The position numbers were made by a program, and so were the translations under genes. This document shows, in pieces, positions 23,170-34,800 of a stretch of DNA of 64,000 nt. Every line of letters begins with the position of its first letter. Position 1 is the stretch's first letter. This stretch comes from Paguma larvata (lineage: Eukaryota > Chordata > Mammalia > Carnivora > Viverridae): positions 74,414,500-74,478,499 of the forward strand of contig CM057827.1 of assembly GCA_030068075.1 (NCBI GenBank). The letters run 5' to 3'. The notes below the pieces were generated by a model. It saw only the letters and a list, made by a program, of their open reading frames with translations, searched no databases and had not been told where the DNA came from.

Positions 23170-24790
23170 TTTTAAAAGTTGTCCATTTTTTGTTTTTATT
23201 TTTATTTTTTAAATTTAAATCCAAGTTAGTTAACATATAGTGTAATAATGATTTCAGGAATAGAATTTTGTGATTCCTTACTTACATATAACACCCAGTG
23301 CTCATCGCAATGAGTGTCCTCCTTAATGCTCCTCTCCCATTTTGTATCTTAAATTCCATATAAAAGTGAAATTATATTTGTCTTTAATTTTTTGAGGAAG
23401 CTCCACATTGTTTTCTAGAGTGGCTGTACCAGTTTACATTCCCACCAGGAGTGCAAAAGAGATCCTCTTTCTCCACATCTTCACCAACTTTTCCTATTGC
23501 CTGAGTTGTTAATTTTACCCATTCTGACAGGTGTGAGGTGGTATCTCATCGTGGTTTTTATTTGTATATCCCTGATGATGAGTGATGAGCATTTTTTCAC
23601 GTGTCTGTTAGCTATCTGGATGTCTTCTTGGGAAAAGTATCTATTCATGTCTTCTGCCCATTTCTTCACTGGATTATTTGTTTTCTGGGTGTTGAGTTTG
23701 ATAAGTTCTTTATAGATTTTGGATACTAACCCTTTATATGATATGTCATTTGCAAATATCGGCTCCCATTCCGTCAATTGCCTTTTAGATTTGCTGACTG
23801 TGTCCTTCGCTGTACAGAAGCTTTTTGTCTTCATGAGGTCCCAATAGTTCATGTCATGTTTCCCTTGCCTCCAGAGATATGTCAAGTAAGAAGTTGCTGC
23901 AGTTGTGGTCAAAGAGGTTGCTGCCCATATTCTCCTCCAGGATTTTGATGGCTTCCTGTCTTATCTTTAGATCTTCCAACCATTTTGAGTTTATTTTTGT
24001 GCATGGTATAAAAAAGTGGTCCAGGTTCATTCTTCTGCTTGTCACTCTCCAGTTTTCTCAACACCATTTGCTGAAGAGACTGTCTTTTTTTCATTGGATA
24101 TTCTTTCCTGCTTTGTTACATTTATGGGTCCATTGCTGGGTTCTCTATTCTGTTCCCTTGATCTGTGAGTCTGTTTTTGTGCCAGTACCATACTGTCTTG
24201 ATGATTACAGATTTGTAATACAGCTTGAAGTCCAGAATTGTGATGCCTCCAGCTTTGCTTTTCTTTTTCAACATTACTTTGGCTATTGGGGATCTTTTCT
24301 GGTTCTATACAAATTTTAGGAATTTTGTTCTAGCTCTGTGAAGAATGCTGGTGTTATTTTGATAGGGATTGCGTTGAATATGTAGACTGCTCTGGATAGT
24401 ACCAACATTTTAACAATATTTGTTCTTCCAATCCATGAGCATGGAATGTTTTTCAATTTTTGTATGTGTGTGTGTCTTCTTCAACTTCTTTCATAAGTTT
24501 TCTATAGCTTTCAGTTTATAGATTTTTCACCTCTTTGGTTAGGTTTATTCCTAGGTATACTATGGGTTTTGGTGTAATTGTAAATGGGATTGATTTCTTG
24601 ATTTCTGTTTCTGCTGCTTGATTATTGGTGTGTAGAAACACAAATTATCTCTTATTTTGAATTTATGTCCTGTGACTTTACTGAATTCATGGATCAGTTC
24701 TAGCAGTTTTTTAGTGGAGTCTTTTGGGTTTTCCACATAGAGTATCATGTCATCTGAAAAGAGTGAAAGTTTGACTATTTTTCATTTAAA
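23170..24790 (-). repeat. 5'-truncated LINE-1, antisense
   Basis: About 1.6 kb reading on the - strand from the L1 3' end (CCAAGTTAGTTAACATATAG near 23,220, CACCCAGTGCTCATCGCAAT) into ORF2 (antisense of the connection between RT and C-terminal domain). Frameshifted throughout; - strand fragments such as 23,481-23,912 are ORF2 pieces. Lies 400 bp upstream of the second OR coding exon, in its presumed intron. Confidence 0.9.
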
Positions 24791-25193
24791 AAAACTTTTT
24801 TTCATATGCTCATGTGTACCCTTCCAATTTTTTAGGATTCAATATATATCATTTTTGTTTAATTTTTTTTATTATTTTCTTTCCTCGGAATTCCTTGAGT
24901 TTATTTTGTGCATTCTTTTCTCCCCTCTTAAGTTGCCTGATTGCTTCATGTATTTGAATAAATGAGAGTAATTTAAAGTAATAGATTGCCTCTGAGGGCA
25001 GCTTTGGTCATACTACCAAACCCATATTCTGGGTTCCCATTATTTTGTAAATAGCTTACCAACAATTAAATAAAAAATCTGTTGATAACTAATTTTATAT
25101 TATCAACATTTAACACATTGTTTTTAGTGCCTCGAAGTTGACTCCTTTCTTTTCTTTCAGGTCGCGTCAGAGTCTTTTCTTCTTTATGATTCC

Positions 25194-26132
25194 ATGGACC
25201 AAGTAAATGTTTCTGTGGTAACTGAATTTGTTTTACTGGGACTTGCACAATCCTTGGGAATGCAGTTTTTTCTTTTTCTTTTCTTCTCTTTATTCTATGT
25301 GGGAATTATCTTGGGAAACCTCTTCATTATGTTTACAGTGATTTTTGATTCTCACTTACACTCTCCTATGTATATCCTCCTGGCCAACTTATCACTCATT
25401 GACCTGGGCCTTTCATCTACCACAGTTCCTAGGATGATCTCTGATCTCTTCAGTGACTGCAAAATCATCTCCTTCGACAGTTGCATGACACAAATGTTCT
25501 TTATTCACGTCATGGGAGGAGTTGAGATGATATTGCTCATAGCCATGGCATATGACAGGTACACAGCAATATGCAAGCCTCTCCACTATTTAACTATTAT
25601 GAATCTCAAAACGTGCATGCTTTTGGTAGTGGCTGCTTGGATCATTGGGGTGATGCATGCTGTGTCTCAGTTTATTTTTGTCATAAATTTACCTTTCTGT
25701 GGTCCTAATAATGTGGGGAGCTTTTATTGTGATTTTCCCAGGGTTATTAAACTTGCCTGCATGGACACCTACAGACTAGAATTTGTGGTCATTGCCAACA
25801 GTGGCTTCATATCTATGGGCACCTTCTTTTTCTTAATTGTATCATACATCTTTATTCTGATCACTGTCAGACAACATTCTTCAAAGGCTTTATCCAAAGC
25901 ATTCGTCACTCTATCAGCTCACATCACCGTGGTGGTTTTGTTTTTTGCTCCATGCATGTTTCTCTATGTGTGGCCTTTCCCTACCAAGTCAATGGATACA
26001 TTTTTTGCCATTGTGGACTTTGTCATCACTCCCGTCTTGAACCCTGCCATATATACTTTAAGGAACAGAGATATGAAGGTGGCAATGAGAAGGCTGAGTC
26101 AACAAGTTGTAAGTTCTAGAGAGATGTCATAA
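25194..26132 (+). CDS. Olfactory receptor, OR4 family, intact
   Basis: 312-residue class II odorant receptor with every family landmark at the same numbering as gene A: sequon NVS at 5-7, GN at 41-42, PMYILLANLS at 58-67 (Ile in place of the usual Phe), [10 protein letters not shown] at 118-127, [10 protein letters not shown] at 235-244 and [12 protein letters not shown] at 280-291. The start follows homologues (MDQVNVSVVTEF). A splice acceptor TTTCTTTTCTTTCAG ends at 25,160, and the 33 nt from there to the ATG are in frame and open, exactly as in genes A and B. Diverged from A and B (many substitutions in TM1, TM4 and the third extracellular loop), so an older paralogue. Poly-A signal AATAAA at 26,336. 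Ortholog name uncertain; OR4F/OR4G type. Confidence 0.96.
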   Translation: MDQVNVSVVTEFVLLGLAQSLGMQFFLFLFFSLFYVGIILGNLFIMFTVIFDSHLHSPMYILLANLSLIDLGLSSTTVPRMISDLFSDCKIISFDSCMTQMFFIHVMGGVEMILLIAMAYDRYTAICKPLHYLTIMNLKTCMLLVVAAWIIGVMHAVSQFIFVINLPFCGPNNVGSFYCDFPRVIKLACMDTYRLEFVVIANSGFISMGTFFFLIVSYIFILITVRQHSSKALSKAFVTLSAHITVVVLFFAPCMFLYVWPFPTKSMDTFFAIVDFVITPVLNPAIYTLRNRDMKVAMRRLSQQVVSSREMS

Positions 26133-27239
26133 CAGATTTCATTGGTAAGAACACAAGATGAATGTCATGGACCACCATAAACGCCTTGGAATATGTACAA
26201 TTTCATTAATGCCTTCAAAAAACTGAGACATCTGCATAAAAAGAGGTATCGAATCAAAGAACCTCACTTTCAAATAGAATTGCAGTAATTTTTGTTCATT
26301 ATAAAATGTAAAGTGTTATATATTCCTACCTAACCAATAAACCTAAATTGTAGTTATCATCAATGACTACATTCAATTTTCATGTAGTCTTTTTTATATC
26401 TGTATATAAATATGTACACGAACATATGATTTAGCTTTACTTATCAGTATCTTCATACTGATAATAAGCAACACTGAAAATTAATAATATTTCTTATGGA
26501 AATTATGTGGATCCAATGGATAAAATAAAATCGGGAAAGAAACCATTCTTATCCTAATTGTATTTTAACTTAGATAAATAGGAAGGCAACACTATGTTAC
26601 AACTCTTAAGAGTTGTTTTCAGCCTTTGATTGTCAATGTATTTTGTACAATGTTACTTTGGAAATAGACTCTAATATTTTGCATTATGCAAAATTGTCTA
26701 TGTTCCATTTTTTTTCCAGAGCAAATTTCTGTTGTTATTGCAGTATTCCTCAAAGCATTTCTTGATTCACCCTAAAAGAGTATCTACAATTATAAAAGTG
26801 TTTCAAGGATGTTGTTACCTAAAGAAAGGCGCCTAATTTAGATCTCAGCTTATTTAATGTACCCGTTCTTAAGCTAGGGTGCTCAGGACAAAGAAGATGA
26901 TGGACATCTTTACTTTTACTTTACTTTTCCAAGTAAAAGTTGGAAAGTCAAATGGGTCGAGAAGCAAAATTGAGAAATCACTTGGGTGTATTTCTATGAC
27001 TGCTTTAAGAAATATTAATTGTGGTGACTCAGCCCAGTTGTAACTTCTGCATTGTAAGTAAAGCTGTTCAATAAAATGATAAATAATGAATGAGACTTTC
27101 TTATTATTGGCCAAGGTATTTTTCCTATATTTTACCCAAAATTAGTCATAAATATTATAAGCTATACTTTTTATAATAACTAAAGCATTATCATTTATTG
27201 TCTTCTTAATCCATCTGGATATTTTTTATATTTTAAAAT
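26133..27239. other. 3' flank of the second OR gene
   Basis: 3' UTR with AATAAA at 26,336-26,341, then A/T-rich flank. A small imperfect inverted repeat (ACTTTTACTTTACTTTTCC / AAGTAAAAGT) lies near 26,912-26,940. No other gene seen. Confidence 0.4.
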
Positions 27240-27625
27240 CTAATAATACTTTTCTTTTAAATATAATTTATGGTCAAGTTACCTAACATACAGTATATAC
27301 AGTGTGCTCTTGATTCCAGGGGTAGATTCCCATGATTCATTGCTTACATACAACACCCAGTGCTCATCCCAACAAGTGCCCTCCTCAATGCCCATCATTG
27401 ATTTTCCCCTCTCTCCTGTTCCGCTCTATCAAATCCCAGTTTGTTCTCTGTATTAAGAGTTTCTTATTGTTTGCCTCTCTCTATGTTTGAAACTTTCATT
27501 CCCTTTCTCTTCCTCCATGATTTCGGTTAAGTTTCTCAAGTTCCACATGAGTGAAAACTTATGATATCTGTCTTTCTCTGACTAACTTATTTCACTTAGC
27601 ATACTACCCTCAAGTTACATCTGGA
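27240..27625 (-). repeat. L1 3' end, antisense
   Basis: Antisense L1 3' UTR: GGTCAAGTTACCTAACATAC, CACCCAGTGCTCATCCCAAC, CCCTCCTCAATGCCC, and later ATGATATCTGTCTTTCTCTG. 5'-truncated insertion. Confidence 0.88.
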
Positions 27626-27679
27626 TTTTAATTTCAGAAATTTACCTTATTGGTTTCAACTAGATTCTATTAAAAAGTC

Positions 27680-28055
27680 ACCTTTAATAGAGAAAAACAA
27701 ATACCATATGATTTCACTTATATGTGCAATCTAAAACAGAAAACAAAAACAAACCAAGTCAAATACAGAGAAAAAAAACTAGTGGTTGTCAGAGGAGATA
27801 TTGGTGGGGTAATGGGAAAAATAGATAAAGGGGATTCAGATGTACAAATTTCCAGTTATAAAATAAATCAGCCACAGAGATGAAAAGTATAGCATAGGGA
27901 ATAAAGTCAATAATACTGTAATCATGTTGTGAGGACAGTGACTCAAGTTAGCGTGGTGAGCACTGAGTAATGTACAGAATTGTCAAATAAATGTTATACA
28001 CCTGAAATTAAATTAACATTGCATGTCAATTATACTTCAATTTAAAAAGAGTTAA
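27680..28055 (+). repeat. L1 3' end, sense
   Basis: ATAGAGAAAAACAAATACC, CATATGATTTCACTTATATG, then GTTATACACCTGAAATTAAA and ATGTCAATTATACTTCAATT, the old L1 3' terminus. Lies tail-to-tail with the antisense fragment just upstream, making an imperfect inverted pair about 200 bp from the promoter of the third OR gene. Confidence 0.8.
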
Positions 28056-28194
28056 GGTAAATATAGATATAAGGAAATAAAGTTTCATTTGTACAGAGAA
28101 AAAAAATCACCTTTAGATTTAGTGACGTATTTAAAATACCTAAGTGAGCCAAGAAATTGTGACAACAGCCCGTGACTCCAGAAGATTGTGTGTT

Positions 28195-28226
28195 TCCTCA
28201 AGGGAAAACCTGAGAGCCTATAAAAG
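28195..28226 (+). promoter_or_regulatory. Candidate promoter of the OR4F5-type gene
   Basis: TCCTCAAGGGA (28,195-28,205), a near-palindromic O/E (EBF)-like site, is followed 14 bp later by TATAAAAG (28,219-28,226). A donor-like CTGCAG|GTTAGC at 28,246/28,247 could end a tiny first exon; the human OR4F5 gene, as I remember it, also has a very short exon 1 shortly before exon 2. Promoter role is inferred. Confidence 0.45.
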
Positions 28227-28437
28227 TCTCCATACTCAAACTGCAGGTTAGCTATTTCCATATCTCCTCGCCTGCCTATGGTCACTCATTAATGGCTCTT
28301 AACCAAGTGGTTTACTAAGGAGGACAATTCATACAGACTTTATGCTCTTGGCAATTTTATGCTTCAAGAGAAAGTGCAAATTAAAGTAAAATCTGTATTC
28401 TTTTTTCCTCTGAAAATTGCAATATTCTCTTCCAGTT

Positions 28438-28446
28438 ATGAAGGAG
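28438..28446 (+). CDS. OR4F5-like: First coding exon (3 codons) of the OR4F5-type receptor
   Basis: ATG AAG GAG followed by a donor GTAGGT at 28,447. The preceding 29 bases (GAAAATTGCAATATTCTCTTCCAGTT, split by one substitution cluster) closely match what I remember of human OR4F5 exon 2, which ends in ATGAAGAAG. Joined in phase 0 to the acceptor at 32,001, it supplies Met-Lys-Glu to the 326-residue protein. Intron length 3,555 bp, close to the remembered human intron of about 3.46 kb. The 5' edge of this exon is not fixed: acceptors at 28,336 (ATACAG) or 28,435 (TTCCAG) are both possible. Confidence 0.75.
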
Positions 28447-28909
28447 GTAGGTGGAATGATGAAAATGAAGTATATTAGCAGAACTAACCACAGGGTAGAA
28501 TTTTATTGACAATAACATGCTTCTACTGTCAGTAAGACCCCATTTGGCAGAATTCAATTATGTATGTATCTTCAAGAAAAAGGGAAGGATTTCATGAGGT
28601 CAGTTTAAATACTTAGATGAGTTAGTATAAATATTAACAAGCATTTCCCTTGTTGTGTTAAACAACCTAGTATATGGTATACAAGTGTTACAAGTGTCGA
28701 GGTGTTTTTTTTTTTTTTTTGTATCTTCCAGGCTTATATATTCTTTCATCTCTATTTAAGCATCCTTTTCCCCATATACCCCAAGTTCAGTGTTCTGTTA
28801 CTCACTTCTTTCTCTCCTTCCTACAACCCCAAAGAAACCTTGTTTTGGATGGTCCTTTCATATGAAGGTAGAAATCATACTCTTAGAGTTGTAGAATTTT
28901 GTTTTTGAA

Positions 28910-29030
28910 AGCTTTTGATCCAATAAGCTCATTTTTAAACAGGAAAACTAAGGCTTGGATATTTTGAATGACATGCTAAAGTCACACAGTAAATTTGTAC
29001 TAGAATCCCCAAGTCTCCTGACTTCAATCT
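28910..29030 (-). repeat. MIR fragment, antisense
   Basis: Antisense MIR core: AGGAAAACTAAGGCTTGG, GACATGCTAAAGTCACACAG. Old SINE in the intron of the third OR gene. Confidence 0.65.
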
Positions 29031-29630
29031 CAGTGAAACTTATGAAATAAAGATTTTAGGTATTTTTCTTTAAAGAGGGGTGAAAGACATTTAGGAAAAA
29101 CATAAAATCCTAAAGTTTGAATTTTAAGTTTAATCTAGAGCATAGGGAAAGAATATCTTGTTCATTTGTAGCTGGCTCTTCATGATTACTATAGCCAATG
29201 TGTAAGATTCTGGAAAATTTCTTCAGTAAACCTAAACTTAATGTTTCACTTAGAATTAATATAGTTCTTCTAAAACCTCTTGCACCATTTTAGAAGAATC
29301 AGACATGAACTTTGAAAAGATTATATTAGTCAAGGATCCCTGTAACTGAAAAACCCCTATCATCATTCACTCCTCGGTAGCATATACTCAAGAAATGAAA
29401 TGTTTTAACTAAGTCAGAAAGAAATTCTTTTTGCTGAAGAATAACATATGTGAATTCTTACTTGTTACCATAGTAGAAAGTCTTTTCACTGCAAAAGAGA
29501 ACCCTTTGGTCACCTATCGCCCTTGATATATTTCTTATGGAGATAAAAGTATCAAGTTTGTCCTCTCAGTGAAATGAAATGGTTGCATGTAAGTTAATAT
29601 CTAAGTTCAAGTCTAAATTGCATACTTTGA
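29031..29630. other. Intron of the OR4F5-type gene, no feature seen
   Basis: A/T-rich sequence between the MIR fragment and the next SINE. Nothing recognised. Confidence 0.35.
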
Positions 29631-29839
29631 AGGGCACCTGGGTGGCTCAGTCAGTTAAGCATCAGACTCTTGGTTTCAGCTCAGGTGGTGATCACATGGT
29701 TCATGGGTCCGAGCCCTGCATTGGGCTCTGCGCTGACAGCACAGAGCCTGCTTGGGATTCTCTCTCCCTCTCTCTCTGTCCCTCCCCCGCTTGTATACAC
29801 TCTCTCTCTCTCAAAATAAATAAACTTAAAACAAAATAA
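29631..29839 (+). mobile_element. SINEC copy with target duplication
   Basis: Head AGGGCACCTGGGTGGCTCAG, tail TCTCAAAATAAATAAACTT plus A-rich. Perfect 10-bp duplication CATACTTTGA at 29,621-29,630 and 29,840-29,849. Inside the intron of the OR4F5-type gene. Confidence 0.95.
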
Positions 29840-30291
29840 CATACTTTGATTCTTAAGAAACATCCTAACCAGTCACATCAGAAATGATCTCACGAATCCC
29901 ATCCTCTTCATTGTCATTAGTATGATTGTATTTATTACTGTGCTGAGCAGAAGGGAAAGTTGTATTTATGTCTTGTTTTACTATGAGACCTCTCTTTTTA
30001 CTCGGAAATAAAATTAGAATTGCTAAATTTTTATAGGACTTTGAAAACAATATGAAGCATTAGTGGAAAGGGCTAAGGAACGGGATTTGGGATAATGATG
30101 AGAGCAGTGTAATTTCCAAGGGCTATGGAAGAACTGTGATTAGGGAAGTAGTATAAACAAATACTACTACTCCCCCAAGAAATTTGGTAAGAGTAACCCA
30201 CTATACTTTCATGCCTCCTTAGGACCCATCGATTTCTACAATTACTCAGAATACAAACATTTAAATACTTCTTTTATCAAAAATAATTTTA

Positions 30292-30521
30292 GGGGCGCCT
30301 GGGTGGCTCAGTCGGTTAAGCGGCCGACTTCAGCTCAGGTCATGATCTCACGGTCTGTGAGTTCGAGCCCCGCGTCGGGCTCTGTGCTGACGGCTTGGAG
30401 CCTGGAGCCTGCTTCAGATTCTGTGTCTGCCTCTCTCTATCTCTGCCCTTCCTTCCCCCTGCTCACGCTCTGTCTCTCAAAAATAAATAAACGTTAAAAA
30501 AAATCAAAAAAAATTTAAAAG
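30292..30521 (+). mobile_element. SINEC_Fc-type SINE, young copy
   Basis: Near-consensus felid SINE (GGGGCGCCTGGGTGGCTCAG, GTTCGAGCCCCGCGTCGGG). Perfect 12-bp duplication AAAATAATTTTA at 30,280-30,291 and 30,522-30,533. Inside the intron of the OR4F5-type gene. Confidence 0.97.
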
Positions 30522-30533
30522 AAAATAATTTTA

Positions 30534-31289
30534 ATCTTCCACATCCTGTTGACAAATGTCCTGTTTTTACTACCTTAATAATGGCTATCATGTATTGACT
30601 ATTCACTATTTGTTAGAAATGTATTAAATAATTGCACATAATTCTTTAATAGTTCTTCACTGTCTTCATAATAAAACACAAAGCTCTTAGCAGGCATTCC
30701 AGAATTCTTTTTCAATTTTATCTCCTATTAAACCCCTTCATGTTTTCTCTCATGCAAATTTTTTTGCATTCTTCTCAATTTTCATTTCACTTCTGACGTT
30801 CCTTTTTTTAATCCTTTTATTATTTTTCTGCTATGTTATTTATTTTTCTTCCATTTTTCATCTTTAATTTTATTTTGGATCGACTCCTTTTCTTCTAAGC
30901 ATTTTGGTATCACTAAATGATAGGTATAAATTCCATTCTCTATAAGGCCTTATAAGTCTTACCTTCTTTTTTAGAATCCTCATTTATTTAAACTTCTCCT
31001 AAGACTGAATCTCAACATCTGTCTTAACTTTGATGTTTCCATCCGAGCTTCTGAGAAAGTATGAAAATTATTTTGGAATTGTGTCCCTCACTCATGCCCC
31101 ACAGAGGACTAGACTAGTGGGGATTTTGAGAATTTTTGATGCAGCGCATTTGTTCTAAAGATGGGAAAACAAAAGGATGCAGGGAACTGAAATTCAATCA
31201 TCTTGTTATGATTGTTATTTCTAGAATTCAAGTAAAATTTATAAATGATTACGAAGGAACTTATGTTTCTCTATGAATCAGAAGGCAAC
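30534..31289. other. Intron, weak L2-like stretch
   Basis: 30,640-30,730 (TTCACTGTCTTCATAATAAAAC, then AAGCTCTTAGCAGGCATTCC) may be ancient L2. Otherwise nothing recognised. Confidence 0.3.
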
Positions 31290-31480
31290 AAGTATTACTA
31301 TTAATAATTATCCAAATCAACTCTGTACTTACTAAGTACAAAAACTATGCAAAACACTTTACATTCAATACTTCATTTGAAATTCATAATAATCATAAGT
31401 GAATACAATTCATATCTACACTTGTAAAAATGGTAAAAATAAGTCTTAAAGAGTGAGTCCAAGGTCCACAGACTACATTC
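31290..31480 (-). repeat. MIR fragment, antisense
   Basis: Antisense MIR: GCAAAACACTTTACATTC, GAGTGAGTCCAAGGTCCACAG. Diverged. Confidence 0.55.
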
Positions 31481-32001
31481 AAAACTTATACACTATAAAT
31501 TGCGTCACATAGCAAAATTCCGAATGAGGATTTGTCTTAGTTTCATAGAGAAGTTTCCAACAACTGTACGTAAAATAGTTGTGATAGGCTACAAAACCAC
31601 TAAGGATACTTTTTCAAAAATGTATGCCGCAAAAAGTCCTTGTAAATATAAAGATAATATAATGTTTTATGTACTTAAGAGCTAAGATACTGTTTTGGAG
31701 TTCAAAGGAAAAGGAGATAAATATATGATGGTGATATAGACTTAATCTCACAGAGGTCACATGAACAAAGGTATTTTATTAGGAATAAGCCTAGCATAAG
31801 TGCAAATACTGAGCAGACTTGAATAACTGGACTCTAAGGCACAGTCAGGGGAGGAGTATGGAGTAAAATGGTGGGTATAGATTGTGTGTGTTTATGTAAT
31901 CAGTCATATAAAGGTATTATAGGAGTGAGCAGAATGCCACAAAATGAGGATTTGAATTTGAATATAATAATTCTGATTTCCTTCTTACTCTATTCTCCAA
32001 G

Positions 32002-32973
32002 GTAACTACAGAAGCTCTTTCTTGGAATGAATCAATAAGTGACACAAATTACTCAATGGTGACTGAGTTCATTTTTCTGGGACTCTCCAATTCTCAGGAA
32101 TTCCAGATATTCCTGTTGGTGTTCTTTTTTATATTCTATGTGGGAATTGTGTTTGGAAACCTTCTTATTGTCATAACTGTAGCTTCTGACTCCCACCTTC
32201 ACTCTCCCATGTACTTTCTGCTGGCTAACCTCTCACTCATTGATCTATGTTTGTCTTCTGTCACAGCCCCCAAGATGATTGCTGACTTTTTCAGTAAACG
32301 CAAAGTCATCTCTTTCAAGGGTTGCCTTGCTCAGATATTTCTCGTTCACTTTTTTGGTGGGAGTGAGTTGGTGATCCTTATAGCCATGGCCTTTGACAGA
32401 TATGTAGCAATCTGTAAACCCCTTCGCTACACTACAGTCATGTGTGACAATGTATGTTTTGGCATTGTGACTGCCGCATGGGGAACTGGCTTCCTCCATT
32501 CAGTAAGCCAGTTGGCTTTTGCAGTAAACTTACCTTTCTGTGGTCCCAATGAGGTTGATAGCTTTTATTGTGACCTACCTAGGGTTATCAAACTTGCTTG
32601 TACAGATACCTATAGGTTGGATGTCATGGTCATTGCTAACAGTGGTGTGCTCACTGTATGTTCTTTTGTTTTCCTAATCATCTCCTATGCTATCATCCTA
32701 GTAACCATCCAGCAACACCCTTCAGGCAAGTCGTCCAAGGCTCTGTCCACTCTGACTGCTCACATCACAGTAGTTCTCTTGTTCTTTGGACCATGTATCT
32801 TCATTTATGCCTGGCCATTCCCCATCAAGTCATTAGATAAATCCCTTGCTGTGTTTTATTCTGTTGTCACTCCTCTCTTAAACCCAATTATATATACACT
32901 GAGGAACAAAGACATGAAGACTGCAATGAGACGGCTGAGCAAATGGAATGTGAACTCTAGTGTAATATTTTAA
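32002..32973 (+). CDS. OR4F5-like: Olfactory receptor, OR4F5-type, main coding exon, intact
   Basis: Main exon after the acceptor TATTCTCCAAG at 31,991-32,001. With the three codons at 28,438 it makes a 326-residue odorant receptor, the length I remember for human OR4F5. The exon begins [18 protein letters not shown] before the internal Met at 32,056; human has a very similar leader. This leader carries two N-glycosylation sequons (NES 12-14, NYS 19-21), while a start at 32,056 would leave the N-terminus without any, which supports the longer model. In the 326-residue numbering: GN 55-56, [10 protein letters not shown] 72-81, Cys 111, [10 protein letters not shown] 132-141, then [10 protein letters not shown] and [12 protein letters not shown] near the end. 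Residues such as [13 protein letters not shown] and [14 protein letters not shown] mark the OR4F4/OR4F5/OR4F17 group. AATAAA at 33,015. Confidence 0.95.
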   Translation, partial: VTTEALSWNESISDTNYSMVTEFIFLGLSNSQEFQIFLLVFFFIFYVGIVFGNLLIVITVASDSHLHSPMYFLLANLSLIDLCLSSVTAPKMIADFFSKRKVISFKGCLAQIFLVHFFGGSELVILIAMAFDRYVAICKPLRYTTVMCDNVCFGIVTAAWGTGFLHSVSQLAFAVNLPFCGPNEVDSFYCDLPRVIKLACTDTYRLDVMVIANSGVLTVCSFVFLIISYAIILVTIQQHPSGKSSKALSTLTAHITVVLLFFGPCIFIYAWPFPIKSLDKSLAVFYSVVTPLLNPIIYTLRNKDMKTAMRRLSKWNVNSSVIF

Positions 32974-33679
32974 ATTTCCCCTAACTGTAAGGCTAAACTA
33001 AGAAAATGACATAAAATAAAGATGATTTATTTGATAAAGCTCATGAAAATCTTACTTTCCATTTCTTAGTAATTGTTAAAGAACTTTCATATAAACTGCC
33101 TCAATTTATCCTTTGACAATTTTGTATTTTCTATTTTTGGATACAGATAGAAAGTAAATATGCTTTCAAAATATTATCTCACTAGTTCTCAGAACAATGG
33201 CATAAATATGTCAATATTTGTAAACTTCTGTGGCTGAGTGATCCTGAGCATAATAGATGGAAACACAGAAACTAGCCTATCTTATAATATTTTTATATTA
33301 TTTTTTGGCCGATTTTCCCTAAAAACATCAAGGAAGCAACTGACACACACCTAACTCAAAAAAATATGCTTAATGACAAGGATATTTATCTATGAGCTAA
33401 ATTTTAAGAGGTTTTTAAGAGGTTTGGAAAAGAATCTCCTCACACTGTAACAGTTTATAGTTCATTTTCAATCACTAGAACAACCCATAACCCATGAGTT
33501 CATTATCAGGAGTGACAGGAAGAGTAAGTCTGATAATATGAAATTTGCCTTATAGACACTTAACTTCTTGTAGCATACAAGAGCTCATAAGCAGCAAAAG
33601 GCATTTAGAAAGATTCAAGCTCTCCCAACATATAAGCACAAAGTATATCAATTTGATCCATCCCCATCATTTTCCATGG
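32974..33679. other. 3' flank of the OR4F5-type gene
   Basis: 3' UTR with AATAAA at 33,015-33,020 about 40 bp after the stop, then A/T-rich flank. No other feature seen. Confidence 0.4.
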
Positions 33680-34060
33680 TTAGCTTTTAGAAACATAGAC
33701 TTTGAAGTCAAAAAGAGATGGATTCAACTCTACTTATGCATTACTAACCATGACTGGGCATTAGCTTGTCTAAGCTTCAGTTTCCACAGGTGCAAAAGAG
33801 AGTAATAATACCTATTATTGGTTATTATGAAGTTATTATATGGTTATTATGGCTATTATGAGGGATAATAAGATGATAGATATAAATCTGTTTTACATAA
33901 GATATCATTGCATATCAGATGAATAATGCATATCAATGTGCTATTTATAAATTTTAAAATAAATCAATAAATTGATTTATAAATCGATAGCACATTTTGT
34001 GGCATATTATCAGGACTCAATAAATATTAGGTACTATTAGCATTATTATATAAAACCTGT
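33680..34060 (+). repeat. MIR, sense, with an AT-rich hairpin insertion
   Basis: Sense MIR: TAGACTTTGAAGTCAAAAAG, GTCTAAGCTTCAGTTTCCAC, AATAATACCTATTATTGG and the 3' end CTCAATAAATATTAGGTAC. Between about 33,935 and 33,996 lies a self-complementary AT-rich block described in the findings. Confidence 0.7.
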
Positions 34061-34234
34061 ATATTAACAAGCTAAAATTTCTCAACCTTTATTTTATCCT
34101 GACATACTTGAGAGATATGACATAAACCAGTCTTAACAGATGCTCATTTGGGGGCAGTGTAGTTGTAAGTGTGTATACTTATGTGCAGGTGTATACTCAT
34201 GCTCATACACCCTACTATCCTAGGAAGACATGTC

Positions 34235-34600
34235 AGTAAAGGGATAAAATACATCCCTTAAACATATGAAAAATGTTCAACACTACCAATAATAAGATGC
34301 AGGAAAATTAAAACCAAACTGAGATACCATTTCTCACAATCAAGTTGGAAAAATGTGAAAGCTCTTGTCAAAGACAGTGGAAAAACAGTCAGGTTCATGT
34401 GAGAATGCAAAATAGTTGAACTTCTATGGACGGGAATTTGGTAATATCTAACAAAACTATTCATGAACTAGTCTAACTCAATACCACTGTTAGGAATTTA
34501 CCCTGGAAATGCAATGCCAAAATTACAAAAATACATATGGAGTATTACATGTCTGTAAAACACTGGAAACAATATAAATGTGTAAATATTGGAGATATAG
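34235..34600 (+). repeat. L1 ORF2 3'/UTR fragment
   Basis: L1 text: GAAAATTAAAACCAAACTGAG, TACCATTTCTCACAATCAAG, GGAATTTACCCTGGAAATGC across 34,300-34,510. Stops throughout. Confidence 0.65.
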
Positions 34601-34601
34601 G

Positions 34602-34800
34602 GTTTTTGATTTTTTTAGTGTTTATTTATTTTTGAGAGAGAGAGAGAGAATGAGCAGGGCAGAGAGAGAGAAACAGATGATCCAAAGTGGGCTCTGTGCT
34701 GATAACACATAGCCCGATGTGGGGCTCGAATCCACAAACCAGAAGATCATGACTTGAGCTGAAGTTGGTTGCTCAGGCCCCTGAGCCACCCAGGTGCCCC
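34602..34800 (-). mobile_element. SINEC copy, antisense
   Basis: On the - strand: GGGGCACCTGGGTGGCTCAG head and CT-rich body ((GA)n at 34,636-34,650 on the + strand). Flanks GGAGATATAG / AGAGATACAG form a diverged target duplication. Confidence 0.92.

Noticed and set aside
23481..24319. Overlapping frames on both strands of 140-146 codons
   Set aside because: Antisense and sense readings of L1 ORF2; match other L1 copies in the window (for example 53.5 kb).
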